Positions 1 to 8,249 of a DNA stretch of 20,122 nt are shown here, in pieces (the first letter of the stretch is position 1; each line of letters opens with the position of its first letter). The notes under the pieces were generated by a model. It worked only from the letters and a program-made list of their open reading frames with translations. It did no database searches and had not been told where the DNA came from. Position numbers and translations under genes: made by a program. Source of the DNA: Candidatus Woesearchaeota archaeon (GTDB lineage: Archaea; Nanobdellota; Nanobdellia; Woesearchaeales; BS150m-G63); assembly GCA_019322735.1 (NCBI GenBank), contig JAHWIG010000008.1, positions 1-20,122 on the forward strand, given 5' to 3'.

Positions 1-48
1 CTGTAATACATAAATTAGATTTATTATTAAAACAAAAAGGGATCCTCA

Positions 49-138
49 ATGGCCTTTGATACAAAATTACTTGAAATAATTGCTTGTCCTGTGTGTAAAG
101 GAAAGCTTCGTTTTGATAAAGAACCCAAGTGTTGTTGA
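49..138 (+). pseudogene. N-terminal fragment of a Trm112/UPF0434 (YcaR-like) protein at the window edge
   Basis: An ATG at 49 preceded by an AAGGGA-like ribosome site opens a 29-codon frame. About 25 residues match the start of gammaproteobacterial YcaR (UPF0434/Trm112 zinc protein), including the block LLEIIACPVCKGKL and its first CxxC pair. The match stops near base 120, where the sequence turns into archaeal DNA polymerase in another frame, and the frame ends four residues later at TGA (136-138). A full YcaR is about 60 residues with more conserved sequence after this point. Archaeal Trm112 homologues exist but resemble this less in the opening residues. I read it as a foreign fragment joined to the archaeal contig, most likely an assembly chimera, rather than a functional gene. 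The judgement is from recalled family sequence, not a search. Confidence 0.6.
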
Positions 139-1075
139 TGATCTGATAAAGAGAAGAATGAGGATAAAGGAGATGATTGCTAAGAAATCAGATCCTGTGT
201 TGGTTGCAAGATCAGAAGGATTAAAGGTATTGGCTAACAGCTTATATGGTTATTATGGATTCTTTGGAGCAAGATGGTATTGCATAGAATGTGCAAGGAG
301 CATAACTGCATGGGGAAGATATTACATTCATAGTGTCATAGATAAGGCAGAAAAAAATGGATTTAAGGTTATCTACAGCGATACTGACAGTGTTTTCATG
401 TTAATGGGCAAGAAAACAAAGAAAGATATTGAGAAATTTACTGAAAAAATCAATATTGAACTTCCTGGGTTGATGGAATTAGAATATGAAGGATATTATC
501 CAAGAGGTATTTTTGTTCAGACAAAAGGAAGAGATGTTGGAGCAAAGAAGAAGTATGCATTAATCTCAGATAAAGGTGAAATAAAGATAACAGGATTTGA
601 AACTGTTAGGAGAAATTGGAGTCCTGTTGCTAAGAAAGTTCAGAAAGAGATTATTAATATAATCCTAAAGGAAAATAATGTAGATAAAGCGCTGAAGTAT
701 GTGAAGAAGATTATTGAGGAATTAAGAAAAAATAAGGTAGACGTTGAAGATGTTGTTATCAGAACACAGCTACAGAAGGATATTAGAGATTATGTTCAAA
801 TTGGCCCCCATGTTGCTGTAGCCAAGAGAATGAAAGCTAAAGGGTTAAGTGTTGGACCAGGATCAATGATAAAATATGTTGTTATTAAAGGAAATGGGAT
901 GATACGAGACAGATCAAGAACTGTTGATGAACTTAAAGATGAAAAATATGATTCAGATTACTACATTAATAATCAGGTTGTTCCTGCAGTAGAGGGGATT
1001 TTTTCTGTGTTTGGGTATAAAAAAAGTGATATTATCAGTGAGAAAGATCAGAGTGAGCTAGGAAAGTTTTTTTGA
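119..1075 (+). CDS. polB: Family-B DNA polymerase, C-terminal part only (5' truncated)
   Basis: C-terminal third of an archaeal replicative family-B DNA polymerase. Visible are the fingers/motif B region (LKVLANSLYGYYG), the following ARWYCIECARSITAWGR block, catalytic motif C YSDTDS (metal-binding aspartates), the KKKYAL motif of the thumb boundary, and a helical thumb. The last eight residues, QSELGKFF, form a canonical PIP box (Qxx-hydrophobic-xx-FF) for binding the PCNA sliding clamp. The exonuclease domain and motif A (DxxSLYPS) are absent because recognisable polymerase sequence begins only around base 119-128, next to a foreign-looking segment. A TTG at 80 opens the same frame, but those first residues look like the wrong frame of the YcaR-like fragment. 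A full protein would be about 750-850 residues. The stop TGA lies 2 nt before the next gene's ATG, suggesting an operon with the phosphoesterase and Lhr. Confidence 0.93.
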   Translation, partial: KNPSVVDDLIKRRMRIKEMIAKKSDPVLVARSEGLKVLANSLYGYYGFFGARWYCIECARSITAWGRYYIHSVIDKAEKNGFKVIYSDTDSVFMLMGKKTKKDIEKFTEKINIELPGLMELEYEGYYPRGIFVQTKGRDVGAKKKYALISDKGEIKITGFETVRRNWSPVAKKVQKEIINIILKENNVDKALKYVKKIIEELRKNKVDVEDVVIRTQLQKDIRDYVQIGPHVAVAKRMKAKGLSVGPGSMIKYVVIKGNGMIRDRSRTVDELKDEKYDSDYYINNQVVPAVEGIFSVFGYKKSDIISEKDQSELGKFF

Positions 1076-1077
1076 CC

Positions 1078-1788
1078 ATGAAGATTATTGATAATATACA
1101 TATTTATGAGTTGGGATTGTATCTCAATAAGGAACGTGTATTAATTATATCAGATTTACAGCTGGGTTATGAAGAGAATCTAAACAGACAGGGAGTATTG
1201 ATTCCAAGATTTCAGCTGGAAGATATAAAGAAAGTATTGAAGAGATTATTGAAAAAATTAAAGCCAAGGAAGGTTGTCATTAATGGTGATCTAAAGCATG
1301 AATTTGGAACTATTTCTGACCAAGAATGGAGGGACAGCTTAAGGATATTTGATCTGATATTGAAATATTGCGATGATATAATATTAGTTAAGGGGAATCA
1401 CGATCTTGTTCTTGATCCCATAGCAAAGAAGAGAAATATCAATGTTGTTGATAATCTTATCATTGATGATTTATTGATATTACATGGGCATAAAATTTCT
1501 AAAATTTCTAAAAAGATAAAAACAATAATAATCGGGCATGAACACCCTGCAATTGGTCTAAGAGAAAAAGGAAGAATTGAAACATTCAAATGCTTTCTGA
1601 AAGGAAAGTATAAAAGAAAGAATCTGATTGTTATGCCCTCGTTTAATTTTGTACATTTTGGTACAGATATATTAAGGGGACAGTTCTTATCTCCTTTTTT
1701 GAAGAAACTGGATGAATTTGATGTTTTTGTTGTTGCTGATAAAATATATAGATTCGGAAAAGTAAAGGATGTTAAAGAAAATGATTAA
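1078..1788 (+). CDS. COG1407/MJ0037-type calcineurin-like metallophosphoesterase
   Basis: A 236-residue single-domain metallophosphoesterase of the archaeal MJ0037/COG1407 group. Metal-site motifs in order are SDLQLGYE (residues 25-32), NGDLKH (69-74), KGNHD (105-109), LHGH (135-138) and GHEHP (153-157). The usual His of motif I (DxH) is Gln here (D26-L-Q28). The P-R-F-Q block after motif I is also typical of the group. Members are predicted Mn-dependent phosphodiesterases/nucleases; bacterial relatives sit in operons with Lhr helicase and DNA ligase. Here too the gene lies between PolB and Lhr, and its end overlaps the lhr start region. I chose ATG 1078 over an in-frame TTG at 1072 because the TTG overlaps the PolB stop and a GGAAAG ribosome site sits 11 nt before the ATG. 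It is too short to be full Mre11/SbcD. Confidence 0.88.
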   Translation: MKIIDNIHIYELGLYLNKERVLIISDLQLGYEENLNRQGVLIPRFQLEDIKKVLKRLLKKLKPRKVVINGDLKHEFGTISDQEWRDSLRIFDLILKYCDDIILVKGNHDLVLDPIAKKRNINVVDNLIIDDLLILHGHKISKISKKIKTIIIGHEHPAIGLREKGRIETFKCFLKGKYKRKNLIVMPSFNFVHFGTDILRGQFLSPFLKKLDEFDVFVVADKIYRFGKVKDVKEND

Positions 1789-4369
1789 GCAAAAAGAAAA
1801 ACCAGACAGTAAGAAAGGGATAGATAAGATCCTACATCCTTATGTAAAAAAATGGTTTTATTCTAAATTTAAAGAGTACAGTTTACCTCAAAAATATGGT
1901 GTTATGGAGATTCACAGCAGGAATAATGTATTGATCAGTGCTCCAACTGGTGCAACAAAAACTCTTACAGCTTTTCTTTCTATATTAAATGAGTTAGTTG
2001 ATTCTGCTGATAAAGGAATATTGGAAGAAAAAATTTATTGTGTTTATGTAAGTCCATTAAAGGCTTTGAATTATGATATTGAAGTAAACTTAGTTGGACC
2101 ATTAAAGGAGATTGAAAAGATAGCTGGAAAAAAGCTGGGAATAAGGGTGGCAGTAAGAACTGGAGATACTTCTGCTTCTGATAAGGCAAAGATGCTGAAG
2201 AAACCACCCCATATTTTAATAACCACGCCAGAAAGCTTGGCAATTGTATTGACAACAATAAAATTCAGGGAATTGTTGAGAAAAACAGAGTGGTGTATTG
2301 TTGATGAGATTCATGCATTGGCCGAGAATAAAAGGGGGGCGTATCTTTCTATCTCTTTAGAAAGACTGCAAAAGCTTGCCGAACATATAACGAGGATTGG
2401 CTTGAGTGCTACAATAAGTCCTATTGAGGAGATTGCTAAGTTTCTTGTTGGTTATGAAGGTAAAAAACTTAGAGATTGCAAAATAATTGATGTGCAGTTC
2501 ATCAAGAAACTGGACTTAAAGGTTCTTTGTCCTGTAAATGACCTGATTAACACAAGCCATGAGGAAATGCACAATGCAATGTATCGATTAATGGATAATC
2601 TGATCCAGGAACATAAGACAACACTTATTTTTACAAATACCAGGGCTGCAACTGAAAGGGTTGTGAATCATCTGAAAGAAAAATTCCCAAAAAATTATAC
2701 TGAGAACATAGGAGCCCATCATGGTTCATTGTCTAAAGAATTAAGGCATAGTATTGAAGAAAGATTAAGGAAGGGGAAGTTAAAGGTTGTTGTAAGTTCA
2801 ACATCTTTAGAATTAGGTATTGATATTGGTTATATTGATCTTGTAATTTTGCTTGGATCTCCAAAATCTGTTGCCAGGGCTTTACAGAGATGTGGAAGAA
2901 GCGGCCATAAATTGCATGAAACCGCAAAAGGAAGGATAATTGTTATTGACAGGGATGATTTGGTTGAATGTGCTGTTTTACTTAAATCAGGTGTTGAGGG
3001 AAAGATAGATAGGATACATCTCCCAAGGAATTGTTTAGATGTGCTGGCTCAGCAGATATATGGAATAATAATCAGTGATAAGATGCATATTGATGATCTG
3101 TTTAAACTGATTAAAAACGGATATTCATTTCATGATCTTAATAAAAGTAAGTTTGATGAAGTCATTAGCTATCTTTCTGGAGAATATGTTTCATTGGAAA
3201 GCAGATATATCTATGCTAAAATCTGGTATGACAAGGAGACTGGAATGGTTGGAAGGAAAGGCAGATTAGCCAGAATGATTTATATGACAAATATTGGAAC
3301 AATTCCTGATGAGTCATTTATCACTGTCAAAGTTGGAGATCAGATAATAGGAAAGATTGATGAAGGATTTTTGGAGAGATTAAGAAGGGGAGATGTCTTT
3401 GTCTTAGGTGGGGAAAAGTATGAGTTCAAGTTTGCAAGGGGAATGACCGCTCAAGTCAATGCTTCTGTCTATAGGCCACCAACAATCCCTTCATGGGTTT
3501 CTGAGATGCTTCCATTGAGCTTTGATCTGGCTGTAAATATTGGAAAATTCAGGAGATTGATGGAAGACAGATTTGAAGAAAACCAAAACAAGAAGGATAT
3601 CATTGATTTTATCAACAGCTATCTATATGTTGATAAGAACAGCGCAAATTCAATCTATGAATATTTTAATGAACAGTATTCATATGCCCATATACCAAGC
3701 GATAAGAAACTGCTTGTTGAGTTTTATAGTAATGAAGGAGAAAAGCATATTGTATTTCATTCTCTCTATGGAAGAAGAGTAAATGATGTCTTGAGTAGGG
3801 CTATTGCCTACATTATCTCAAAGATGACTAAGGCTCATGTTGAGATTGGAGTAGGTGATAATGGATTTCTACTTACACCTAAAAAGAATGTTATAATGAT
3901 TAGAGTTTTAAAATATTTACGCTCAGATAAATTAAAAGATATATTGATGACGGCTATTGATAAGACAGAAGTACTTCGAAGAAGATTTAGGCATTGCGCA
4001 ACAAGATCCCTAATGATATTGAGGAACTATAAAGGAAAGAGGAAAAGAGTCGGCAGACAGCAAGTTAGTTCTCAGATATTGATGAGTGCTGTCAAAAGGG
4101 TAAGTCCTAATTTTGCTATATTAGATGAAGCAAGGAGGGAAGTCTTAGAAGATCTGATGGATTTTGACAATGCGATTAAAATTGTAAAAGGTATTGAAGA
4201 TGGAGATATAAAGGTAAAGGAAATCTTCACAAATGTTCCAAGTCCATTTGCTTTCAACTTGATTATGCAAGGTTATACTGATATCTTAAAGATTGAAGAA
4301 AGGATAGAATTCTTAAGAAGGATGCACCAGAATGTCCTGGCTAAGATTGCTTTGAAGCATAAAAAATAA
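1781..4369 (+). CDS. lhr: Lhr-type ATP-dependent DNA helicase
   Basis: Superfamily 2 helicase of the Lhr family, 862 residues from this start, about the normal archaeal Lhr-core length. Motifs (numbered from an alternative ATG at 1769, four residues upstream): motif I APTGATKT (58-65), VYVSPLKAL (Ia), TTPESL (152-157), DEIH (179-182), GLSATI (211-216), TLIFTNTR (motif IV, about 284-292), SSTSLELGIDIG (343-354) and QRCGRSGH (373-380). The winged-helix and C-terminal Lhr region follow. The Walker A loop has Thr where GxGKT helicases have the second Gly. Lhr enzymes are 3'-5' translocases that unwind DNA or RNA:DNA and act in repair. The start at 1781 is preferred because AAAGGATG sits 9 nt upstream; ATG 1769 is also possible. 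Both overlap the end of the phosphoesterase gene, indicating translational coupling. Confidence 0.93.
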   Translation: MIKQKEKPDSKKGIDKILHPYVKKWFYSKFKEYSLPQKYGVMEIHSRNNVLISAPTGATKTLTAFLSILNELVDSADKGILEEKIYCVYVSPLKALNYDIEVNLVGPLKEIEKIAGKKLGIRVAVRTGDTSASDKAKMLKKPPHILITTPESLAIVLTTIKFRELLRKTEWCIVDEIHALAENKRGAYLSISLERLQKLAEHITRIGLSATISPIEEIAKFLVGYEGKKLRDCKIIDVQFIKKLDLKVLCPVNDLINTSHEEMHNAMYRLMDNLIQEHKTTLIFTNTRAATERVVNHLKEKFPKNYTENIGAHHGSLSKELRHSIEERLRKGKLKVVVSSTSLELGIDIGYIDLVILLGSPKSVARALQRCGRSGHKLHETAKGRIIVIDRDDLVECAVLLKSGVEGKIDRIHLPRNCLDVLAQQIYGIIISDKMHIDDLFKLIKNGYSFHDLNKSKFDEVISYLSGEYVSLESRYIYAKIWYDKETGMVGRKGRLARMIYMTNIGTIPDESFITVKVGDQIIGKIDEGFLERLRRGDVFVLGGEKYEFKFARGMTAQVNASVYRPPTIPSWVSEMLPLSFDLAVNIGKFRRLMEDRFEENQNKKDIIDFINSYLYVDKNSANSIYEYFNEQYSYAHIPSDKKLLVEFYSNEGEKHIVFHSLYGRRVNDVLSRAIAYIISKMTKAHVEIGVGDNGFLLTPKKNVIMIRVLKYLRSDKLKDILMTAIDKTEVLRRRFRHCATRSLMILRNYKGKRKRVGRQQVSSQILMSAVKRVSPNFAILDEARREVLEDLMDFDNAIKIVKGIEDGDIKVKEIFTNVPSPFAFNLIMQGYTDILKIEERIEFLRRMHQNVLAKIALKHKK

Positions 4370-4370
4370 C

Positions 4371-4387
4371 AAAAAGTATTTATATTA
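4371..4387 (+). promoter_or_regulatory. Archaeal BRE/TATA promoter for the 48-aa zinc ribbon
   Basis: A purine-rich BRE-like AAAAAG is followed by TATTTATATT, just after the lhr stop. The TATA centre is about 28-30 nt before ATG 4413, so the transcript would start at or within a few bases of the start codon (leaderless). There is no Shine-Dalgarno sequence before that ATG, in agreement. Confidence 0.6.
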
Positions 4388-4412
4388 GTTTGATTTAATA
4401 TATTAAGTCTAC

Positions 4413-4559
4413 ATGGACGAACTTAATTTCTTTAATTCTGTTGAAAATCTAGAGCCAAAGTGTCCAGGCTGTGATGTTAAGGTAGAGTATGATATCTCGA
4501 CCAGCTATGATGATAAACTTGAGACTCAAGTCTGTAAATGCGGACATGTATTTGAATAG
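4413..4559 (+). CDS. Small zinc-ribbon protein, 48 aa
   Basis: A 48-codon gene, ATG to TAG. It encodes an acidic N-terminus (MDELNFFNSVENLEP), a first metal knuckle CPGC (residues 17-20), a spacer, and a second knuckle CKCG (41-44), ending CGHVFE. Two CxxC/CxC pairs about 20 residues apart are the layout of a zinc ribbon. Such single-ribbon proteins are common in archaea and often of unknown function; some assist transcription or translation factors. It has its own TATA box and lies 38 nt before ileS, which also has its own promoter, so the two need not be co-transcribed. Size, cysteine spacing and promoter position support it as real; no specific role can be assigned. Confidence 0.78.
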   Translation: MDELNFFNSVENLEPKCPGCDVKVEYDISTSYDDKLETQVCKCGHVFE

Positions 4560-4576
4560 GGTAAATTTTATAAATA
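4560..4576 (+). promoter_or_regulatory. Archaeal BRE/TATA promoter for ileS
   Basis: GGTAAATTTTATAAATA directly follows the stop of the zinc-ribbon gene. The TATA element TTTATAAA is centred about 27 nt before ATG 4598, giving a predicted transcript start at or next to the start codon. No Shine-Dalgarno is visible before the ATG, consistent with leaderless translation. Confidence 0.65.
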
Positions 4577-4597
4577 AACAGACTTCTAAATGAGCTT

Positions 4598-7500
4598 ATG
4601 ACAAATTACGATGCTTTAGCTGTTGAAAAAGAAATAGCTGAATTTTGGAAAAAAAATGAGATATACGAGAAAGCCAAGAATAAAAATAAGGGGAAAAAAA
4701 GTTATTATTTCTTAGATGGCCCCCCATATACAAGCGGCAAGGTACATATTGGAACTGCATGGAACAAGGCACTGAAAGATATGGTCTTAAGGTATAAGAG
4801 GATGAAAGGCTTTGATGTTTGGGACAGGGCTGGGTATGATATGCATGGACTTCCAACTGCCCATAAGATACAGGAAAAGTATAAATTAAAGGATAAGGAA
4901 GATATTGTCAAATTTGGTGTTTCTAAATTTATAAGAGAATGTGAATCTTTTTCAATCAAAAATATGAAAGTGATGAATGCTGATTTCTCTAGAATTGGGG
5001 TGTGGATGGATTTTGGTAATGCCTACCAGACAATAAAGAACAGCTTTATTGAAGGTGAATGGTGGCTGGTCAAAAAGGCTCATGAGAAAAAGAGATTATA
5101 TGAAGATATGAAGACAATGCACTGGTGTGCATACTGCGCAACAGCATTGGCAAAGCATGAATTAGAATATAAGAATGTAAGTGATCTTTCTATTTTTGTC
5201 AAACTTCCTGTTGTTGGAAAGAAAAATGAATTTTTGATAATTTGGACTACAACACCATGGACAATTCCTTTTAATCTGGCAGTTATGGCTCATCCTGATT
5301 TTGATTATGTGAAGGCAAAAGTTGGAAATGAGATATGGATTGTTGCCAAGGATCTTGCGAATATATTGATAAGCTCTGTTGCAAATAAGAAATTTGATAT
5401 TGTTAAGACATTTAAGGGAAAAGAAATTGAAGGATTGAGATATCACCATCCATTTGAGAAATACATAGATGATTATAAGGATATCAGAGAGAAATCAAAG
5501 AAGCTTCATACTGTTGTATTGAGTTCTGAATACGTTGATCTAAATGCCGGTTCTGGATTAGTGCATTGTGCTCCTGGATGCGGTCCAGAAGATTATGAGG
5601 TTGGACATAAGAATAATCTTCCTCCTTTTAACAATCTTGATGAAAACGGACAGTTTCCATTAAGCATGGGAAGATTTGGAGGATTATTTGCAAAGAAAGA
5701 TGATAAGAGGTTCATTGAAGAATTAGAGAAAGAAGGTGTTTTACTTGGCTCAAATGAGGTTGAGCATGACTATGCACACTGCTGGAGATGTAAGAACCCA
5801 GTTATATTCAGGACAACAAAGCAGTGGTTCTTTAAGATTGAAGATCTAAAAGAGACTATGAGGGGTCTGAATAGATCAGTTAAATGGGTTCCTGATTGGG
5901 CTGGAAACAAACAGTTTGATTCTTGGCTTGAAAATTTAAGAGATAATTCAATTACAAGACAAAGATTTTGGGGGGCTCCTGTTCCAATTTGGAAATGTGG
6001 AAAATGTGATAATTACAGTGTTGTTGGGAGTATTGATGAATTATTTAGATTAAGTGGAAAAATTCCAAAAAATCTTCATATACCTTGGATTGATAAGATA
6101 ACTATGCTTTGCAAATGCGGCGGAACAAAGAAAAGAGTTCCTGATATCTTAGATGTTTGGATAGATGCTGGAACCACTTCATGGAACTGTCTTGATTATC
6201 CTCATAAAAAAGATTTGTTCAAAAGATTATGGCCTGCAGATTTTATTCTAGAAGGAAAAGACCAAATTCGTGGATGGTTTAATCTATTGTTTGTTGCATC
6301 AATGATTGGGATGGACAAACCAAGTTATAAGGCAGTTTATATGCATGGATTTATTCAAGATTCAAAAGGGAGGAAGATGTCAAAAAGTCTTGGAAATTAT
6401 ATATTACCAGAAGAGGTTATTGATAAGTATGGAGCAGATGCATTTAGGTATTATGCTATTGGTGGGGCTAATCCTGGTCTTGATCTCAATTATAATATGG
6501 AAGACACCAGATTAAAGCATAAGAATCTAGGTATTTTGTGGAATATCCATAACTATGTGATTCAATTATCAAGAGAGTTAAAGAAAAAACCATCAGAATT
6601 AGACGAGATATTGATAAAGAATATGTTGTCTGTTGAAGAAAGATACATGCTATCTAAATTGAACAGCAGCATCAAAGAAGCAACAGTACTTTTTGATAAA
6701 TATAAAATTAATGAAGTTCCTTGGGTTGTTGAAGAATTATTTTTAGAGTTAAGCAGGACATATATCCAACTTATTAGAGGGAAGTTAGTCGATAATGAAG
6801 AAAAAGAAGTTGTGTTATATGTTCTTTATAGGTGCATGATTAACATCTTGAAATTATTTGCGCCCATTGCCCCTTTTGTAAGTGAGCAGATATATCAGAA
6901 CCTTAAAGATGAATTCAGATTGAAAGAAGAAAGTATACATTTATTTGATTGGCCTTTGGCTGAAATTAAAGAAATTGATAAAAAATTAGAAGGGAAGATG
7001 GAAGTTGTTAGAAATATTATTCAGGCTGGTTTGGCTGCAAGGGAGAAGATGCATCTTGGAGTAAGATGGCCAATAAAGGACATGACAATTATAAGCAAAG
7101 ATAAAGAGATTGTAAATGCTGTTGAATTGCTTGGAGATATAATTAAGACTCAGTTGAATGTGAAGAAGATTAAGATGGAAGAAGAAATGCTTTCTGTAAA
7201 GAAAAAAATAAAAGCAAATTATCAAAAGATGGCCCCAGTATTTAAGGATAAAACGCCACATATTGTCTCTGCCTTACTGTCACAGAGCGCTGAGAGTATC
7301 TTAGAAAATATTGATAAGAATAATGTTTATGTTGTCAAGATTGGAAAGGATAAATTTGATTTGAGGAGGGAACATATAATTGTTGAGAGAGAAGTCCCTA
7401 ATCAGTTCTCTGAAGGAGAATTCAGGAGAGGATTATTGTATCTGAATAAGGAAAGGACAGATGAATTAGAGGCAGAGGGTTATGCAAGAGAAGTCATGAG

Positions 7501-7738
7501 GAGAATACAGGCATTAAGGAAGAAAGCAGGACTGAATAAGACAGATGATATTTCTTTATTTATTAAAGCAGATGAAGACTTAATAAACATGCTTAATGAT
7601 TGGGAAGATAACATAAAAGAGAAAGTTGGCGCAAAGAATATTAAAATTTCTTCATTAAATCCGGGAAGAAAACATAAACATCAAAGCAAAGAAAAGGTTA
7701 AAACAGAATCTTTTGAGTTATTTTTTAACAAGGTTTAG
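4598..7738 (+). CDS. ileS: Isoleucyl-tRNA synthetase
   Basis: Class I aminoacyl-tRNA synthetase charging tRNA-Ile, 1046 residues, a normal length. The N-terminal Rossmann half has GPPYTSGKVHIGTAWN, where HIGT (50-53) is the HIGH-type ATP motif. The GYDMHGLP motif follows, then the CP1 editing domain with WTTTPWTIPFNLAV and the HCAPGCGPEDYEVG loop. Zinc knuckles are visible as HWCAYC, CWRC and CGKC/CKCGG. The second half carries DVWIDAGTTSW, GKDQIRGWFN and the KMSKS loop (593-597, GRKMSKSLGN), then the anticodon-binding helical domain and a C-terminal extension with Lys/Glu-rich helices. The sequence type is archaeal/eukaryote-like rather than bacterial. The charged stretch HKHQSKEK near the C-terminus is low complexity. 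The start is fixed by the TATA box 27 nt upstream. Confidence 0.96.
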   Translation: MTNYDALAVEKEIAEFWKKNEIYEKAKNKNKGKKSYYFLDGPPYTSGKVHIGTAWNKALKDMVLRYKRMKGFDVWDRAGYDMHGLPTAHKIQEKYKLKDKEDIVKFGVSKFIRECESFSIKNMKVMNADFSRIGVWMDFGNAYQTIKNSFIEGEWWLVKKAHEKKRLYEDMKTMHWCAYCATALAKHELEYKNVSDLSIFVKLPVVGKKNEFLIIWTTTPWTIPFNLAVMAHPDFDYVKAKVGNEIWIVAKDLANILISSVANKKFDIVKTFKGKEIEGLRYHHPFEKYIDDYKDIREKSKKLHTVVLSSEYVDLNAGSGLVHCAPGCGPEDYEVGHKNNLPPFNNLDENGQFPLSMGRFGGLFAKKDDKRFIEELEKEGVLLGSNEVEHDYAHCWRCKNPVIFRTTKQWFFKIEDLKETMRGLNRSVKWVPDWAGNKQFDSWLENLRDNSITRQRFWGAPVPIWKCGKCDNYSVVGSIDELFRLSGKIPKNLHIPWIDKITMLCKCGGTKKRVPDILDVWIDAGTTSWNCLDYPHKKDLFKRLWPADFILEGKDQIRGWFNLLFVASMIGMDKPSYKAVYMHGFIQDSKGRKMSKSLGNYILPEEVIDKYGADAFRYYAIGGANPGLDLNYNMEDTRLKHKNLGILWNIHNYVIQLSRELKKKPSELDEILIKNMLSVEERYMLSKLNSSIKEATVLFDKYKINEVPWVVEELFLELSRTYIQLIRGKLVDNEEKEVVLYVLYRCMINILKLFAPIAPFVSEQIYQNLKDEFRLKEESIHLFDWPLAEIKEIDKKLEGKMEVVRNIIQAGLAAREKMHLGVRWPIKDMTIISKDKEIVNAVELLGDIIKTQLNVKKIKMEEEMLSVKKKIKANYQKMAPVFKDKTPHIVSALLSQSAESILENIDKNNVYVVKIGKDKFDLRREHIIVEREVPNQFSEGEFRRGLLYLNKERTDELEAEGYAREVMRRIQALRKKAGLNKTDDISLFIKADEDLINMLNDWEDNIKEKVGAKNIKISSLNPGRKHKHQSKEKVKTESFELFFNKV

Positions 7739-7765
7739 TTTGTCACTTCTAAGTGGTTAAATAAA

Positions 7766-7780
7766 CGAAAGACTTATAAA
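7766..7780 (+). promoter_or_regulatory. BRE/TATA promoter of the accessory four-gene block
   Basis: CGAAAGACTTATAAA has a good BRE (CGAAAG) and TATA (CTTATAAA). The predicted transcript start is about 7803, upstream of ATG 7823. This rules out the in-frame GTG at 7781 as start, because that codon abuts the TATA box. Confidence 0.65.
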
Positions 7781-7822
7781 GTGTTAGTTTTAATTATTCT
7801 ATATTGGGGATTTATACTTAAA

Positions 7823-8227
7823 ATGAAAAATAAAATTATAAAGAATATTAGAGATGGTATAGCAGTAGTTGCTGTATCTACCATGATTGGTGCACCTTTT
7901 GGATATTTTTGGACTAAAAACGATCCTTACAATAAATGGATTGAAAAGATTCAGGATGCCCCTACAATTGAAGCTAGGATTGATTCTAATAATAAACTTT
8001 GGGATAAATATATGGGGGAAAATATGCTTCATGGACAGCCAACTTATCATGCTTTTTTAGATGAGATTAAAAAGAGAAACGAAGGCAACATAATAATCTA
8101 TAATAATGATCATTTTGATTTTAAAAAACAACCAATAAATTTTCCAGATGTAGATGGAAATGGGAAGGCGGGAGATGAATATAGAGTCTTTCCAAAGGTT
8201 AATCAGAATGGAAAAGATGGTATATAA
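7823..8227 (+). CDS. Hypothetical membrane-anchored protein, 134 aa
   Basis: I do not recognise this protein. It begins MKNKIIKNIRDG and has one hydrophobic segment at about residues 11-30 (IAVVAVSTMIGAPFGYFW). Four lysines and an arginine before it suggest a signal anchor with the rest of the chain outside the cell, or an uncleaved signal. The external part is polar, with HGQPTYHAFLDEIKKR and a C-terminal DVDGNGKAGDEY stretch. That stretch resembles a calcium-binding DxDxNG loop, but one loop is weak evidence. It is the first gene of a plus-strand block (7823-11316) whose last gene is a predicted lipoprotein, so an envelope role is a reasonable inference. The start at 7823 is chosen because a TATA box lies at 7773-7780. 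Confidence 0.7.
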   Translation: MKNKIIKNIRDGIAVVAVSTMIGAPFGYFWTKNDPYNKWIEKIQDAPTIEARIDSNNKLWDKYMGENMLHGQPTYHAFLDEIKKRNEGNIIIYNNDHFDFKKQPINFPDVDGNGKAGDEYRVFPKVNQNGKDGI

Positions 8228-8230
8228 AAA
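8219..8230 (+). promoter_or_regulatory. Possible internal TATA element before the 721-aa gene
   Basis: GGTATATAAAAA overlaps the stop codon of the preceding gene and is centred about 25 nt before ATG 8250, which lacks a clear Shine-Dalgarno. It could give a leaderless transcript. There is no strong BRE, so this is tentative. Confidence 0.35.
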
Positions 8231-8249
8231 ATCATAGATATAACCTAAA

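Noticed and set aside
1078..1788. Mre11/SbcD nuclease
   Set aside because: The protein is only 236 residues, lacks the capping domain, and no Rad50-like gene is adjacent; the COG1407 group fits better.
7743..7754. Small inverted repeat CACTT-CT-AAGTG after ileS, considered as a terminator
   Set aside because: Five-base stem with a two-base loop is too small to be stable and archaeal termination relies on T-runs, not hairpins.
7781..7822. GTG start 14 codons upstream of the 134-aa membrane protein
   Set aside because: The GTG immediately follows the TATA box and would not be in the transcript.
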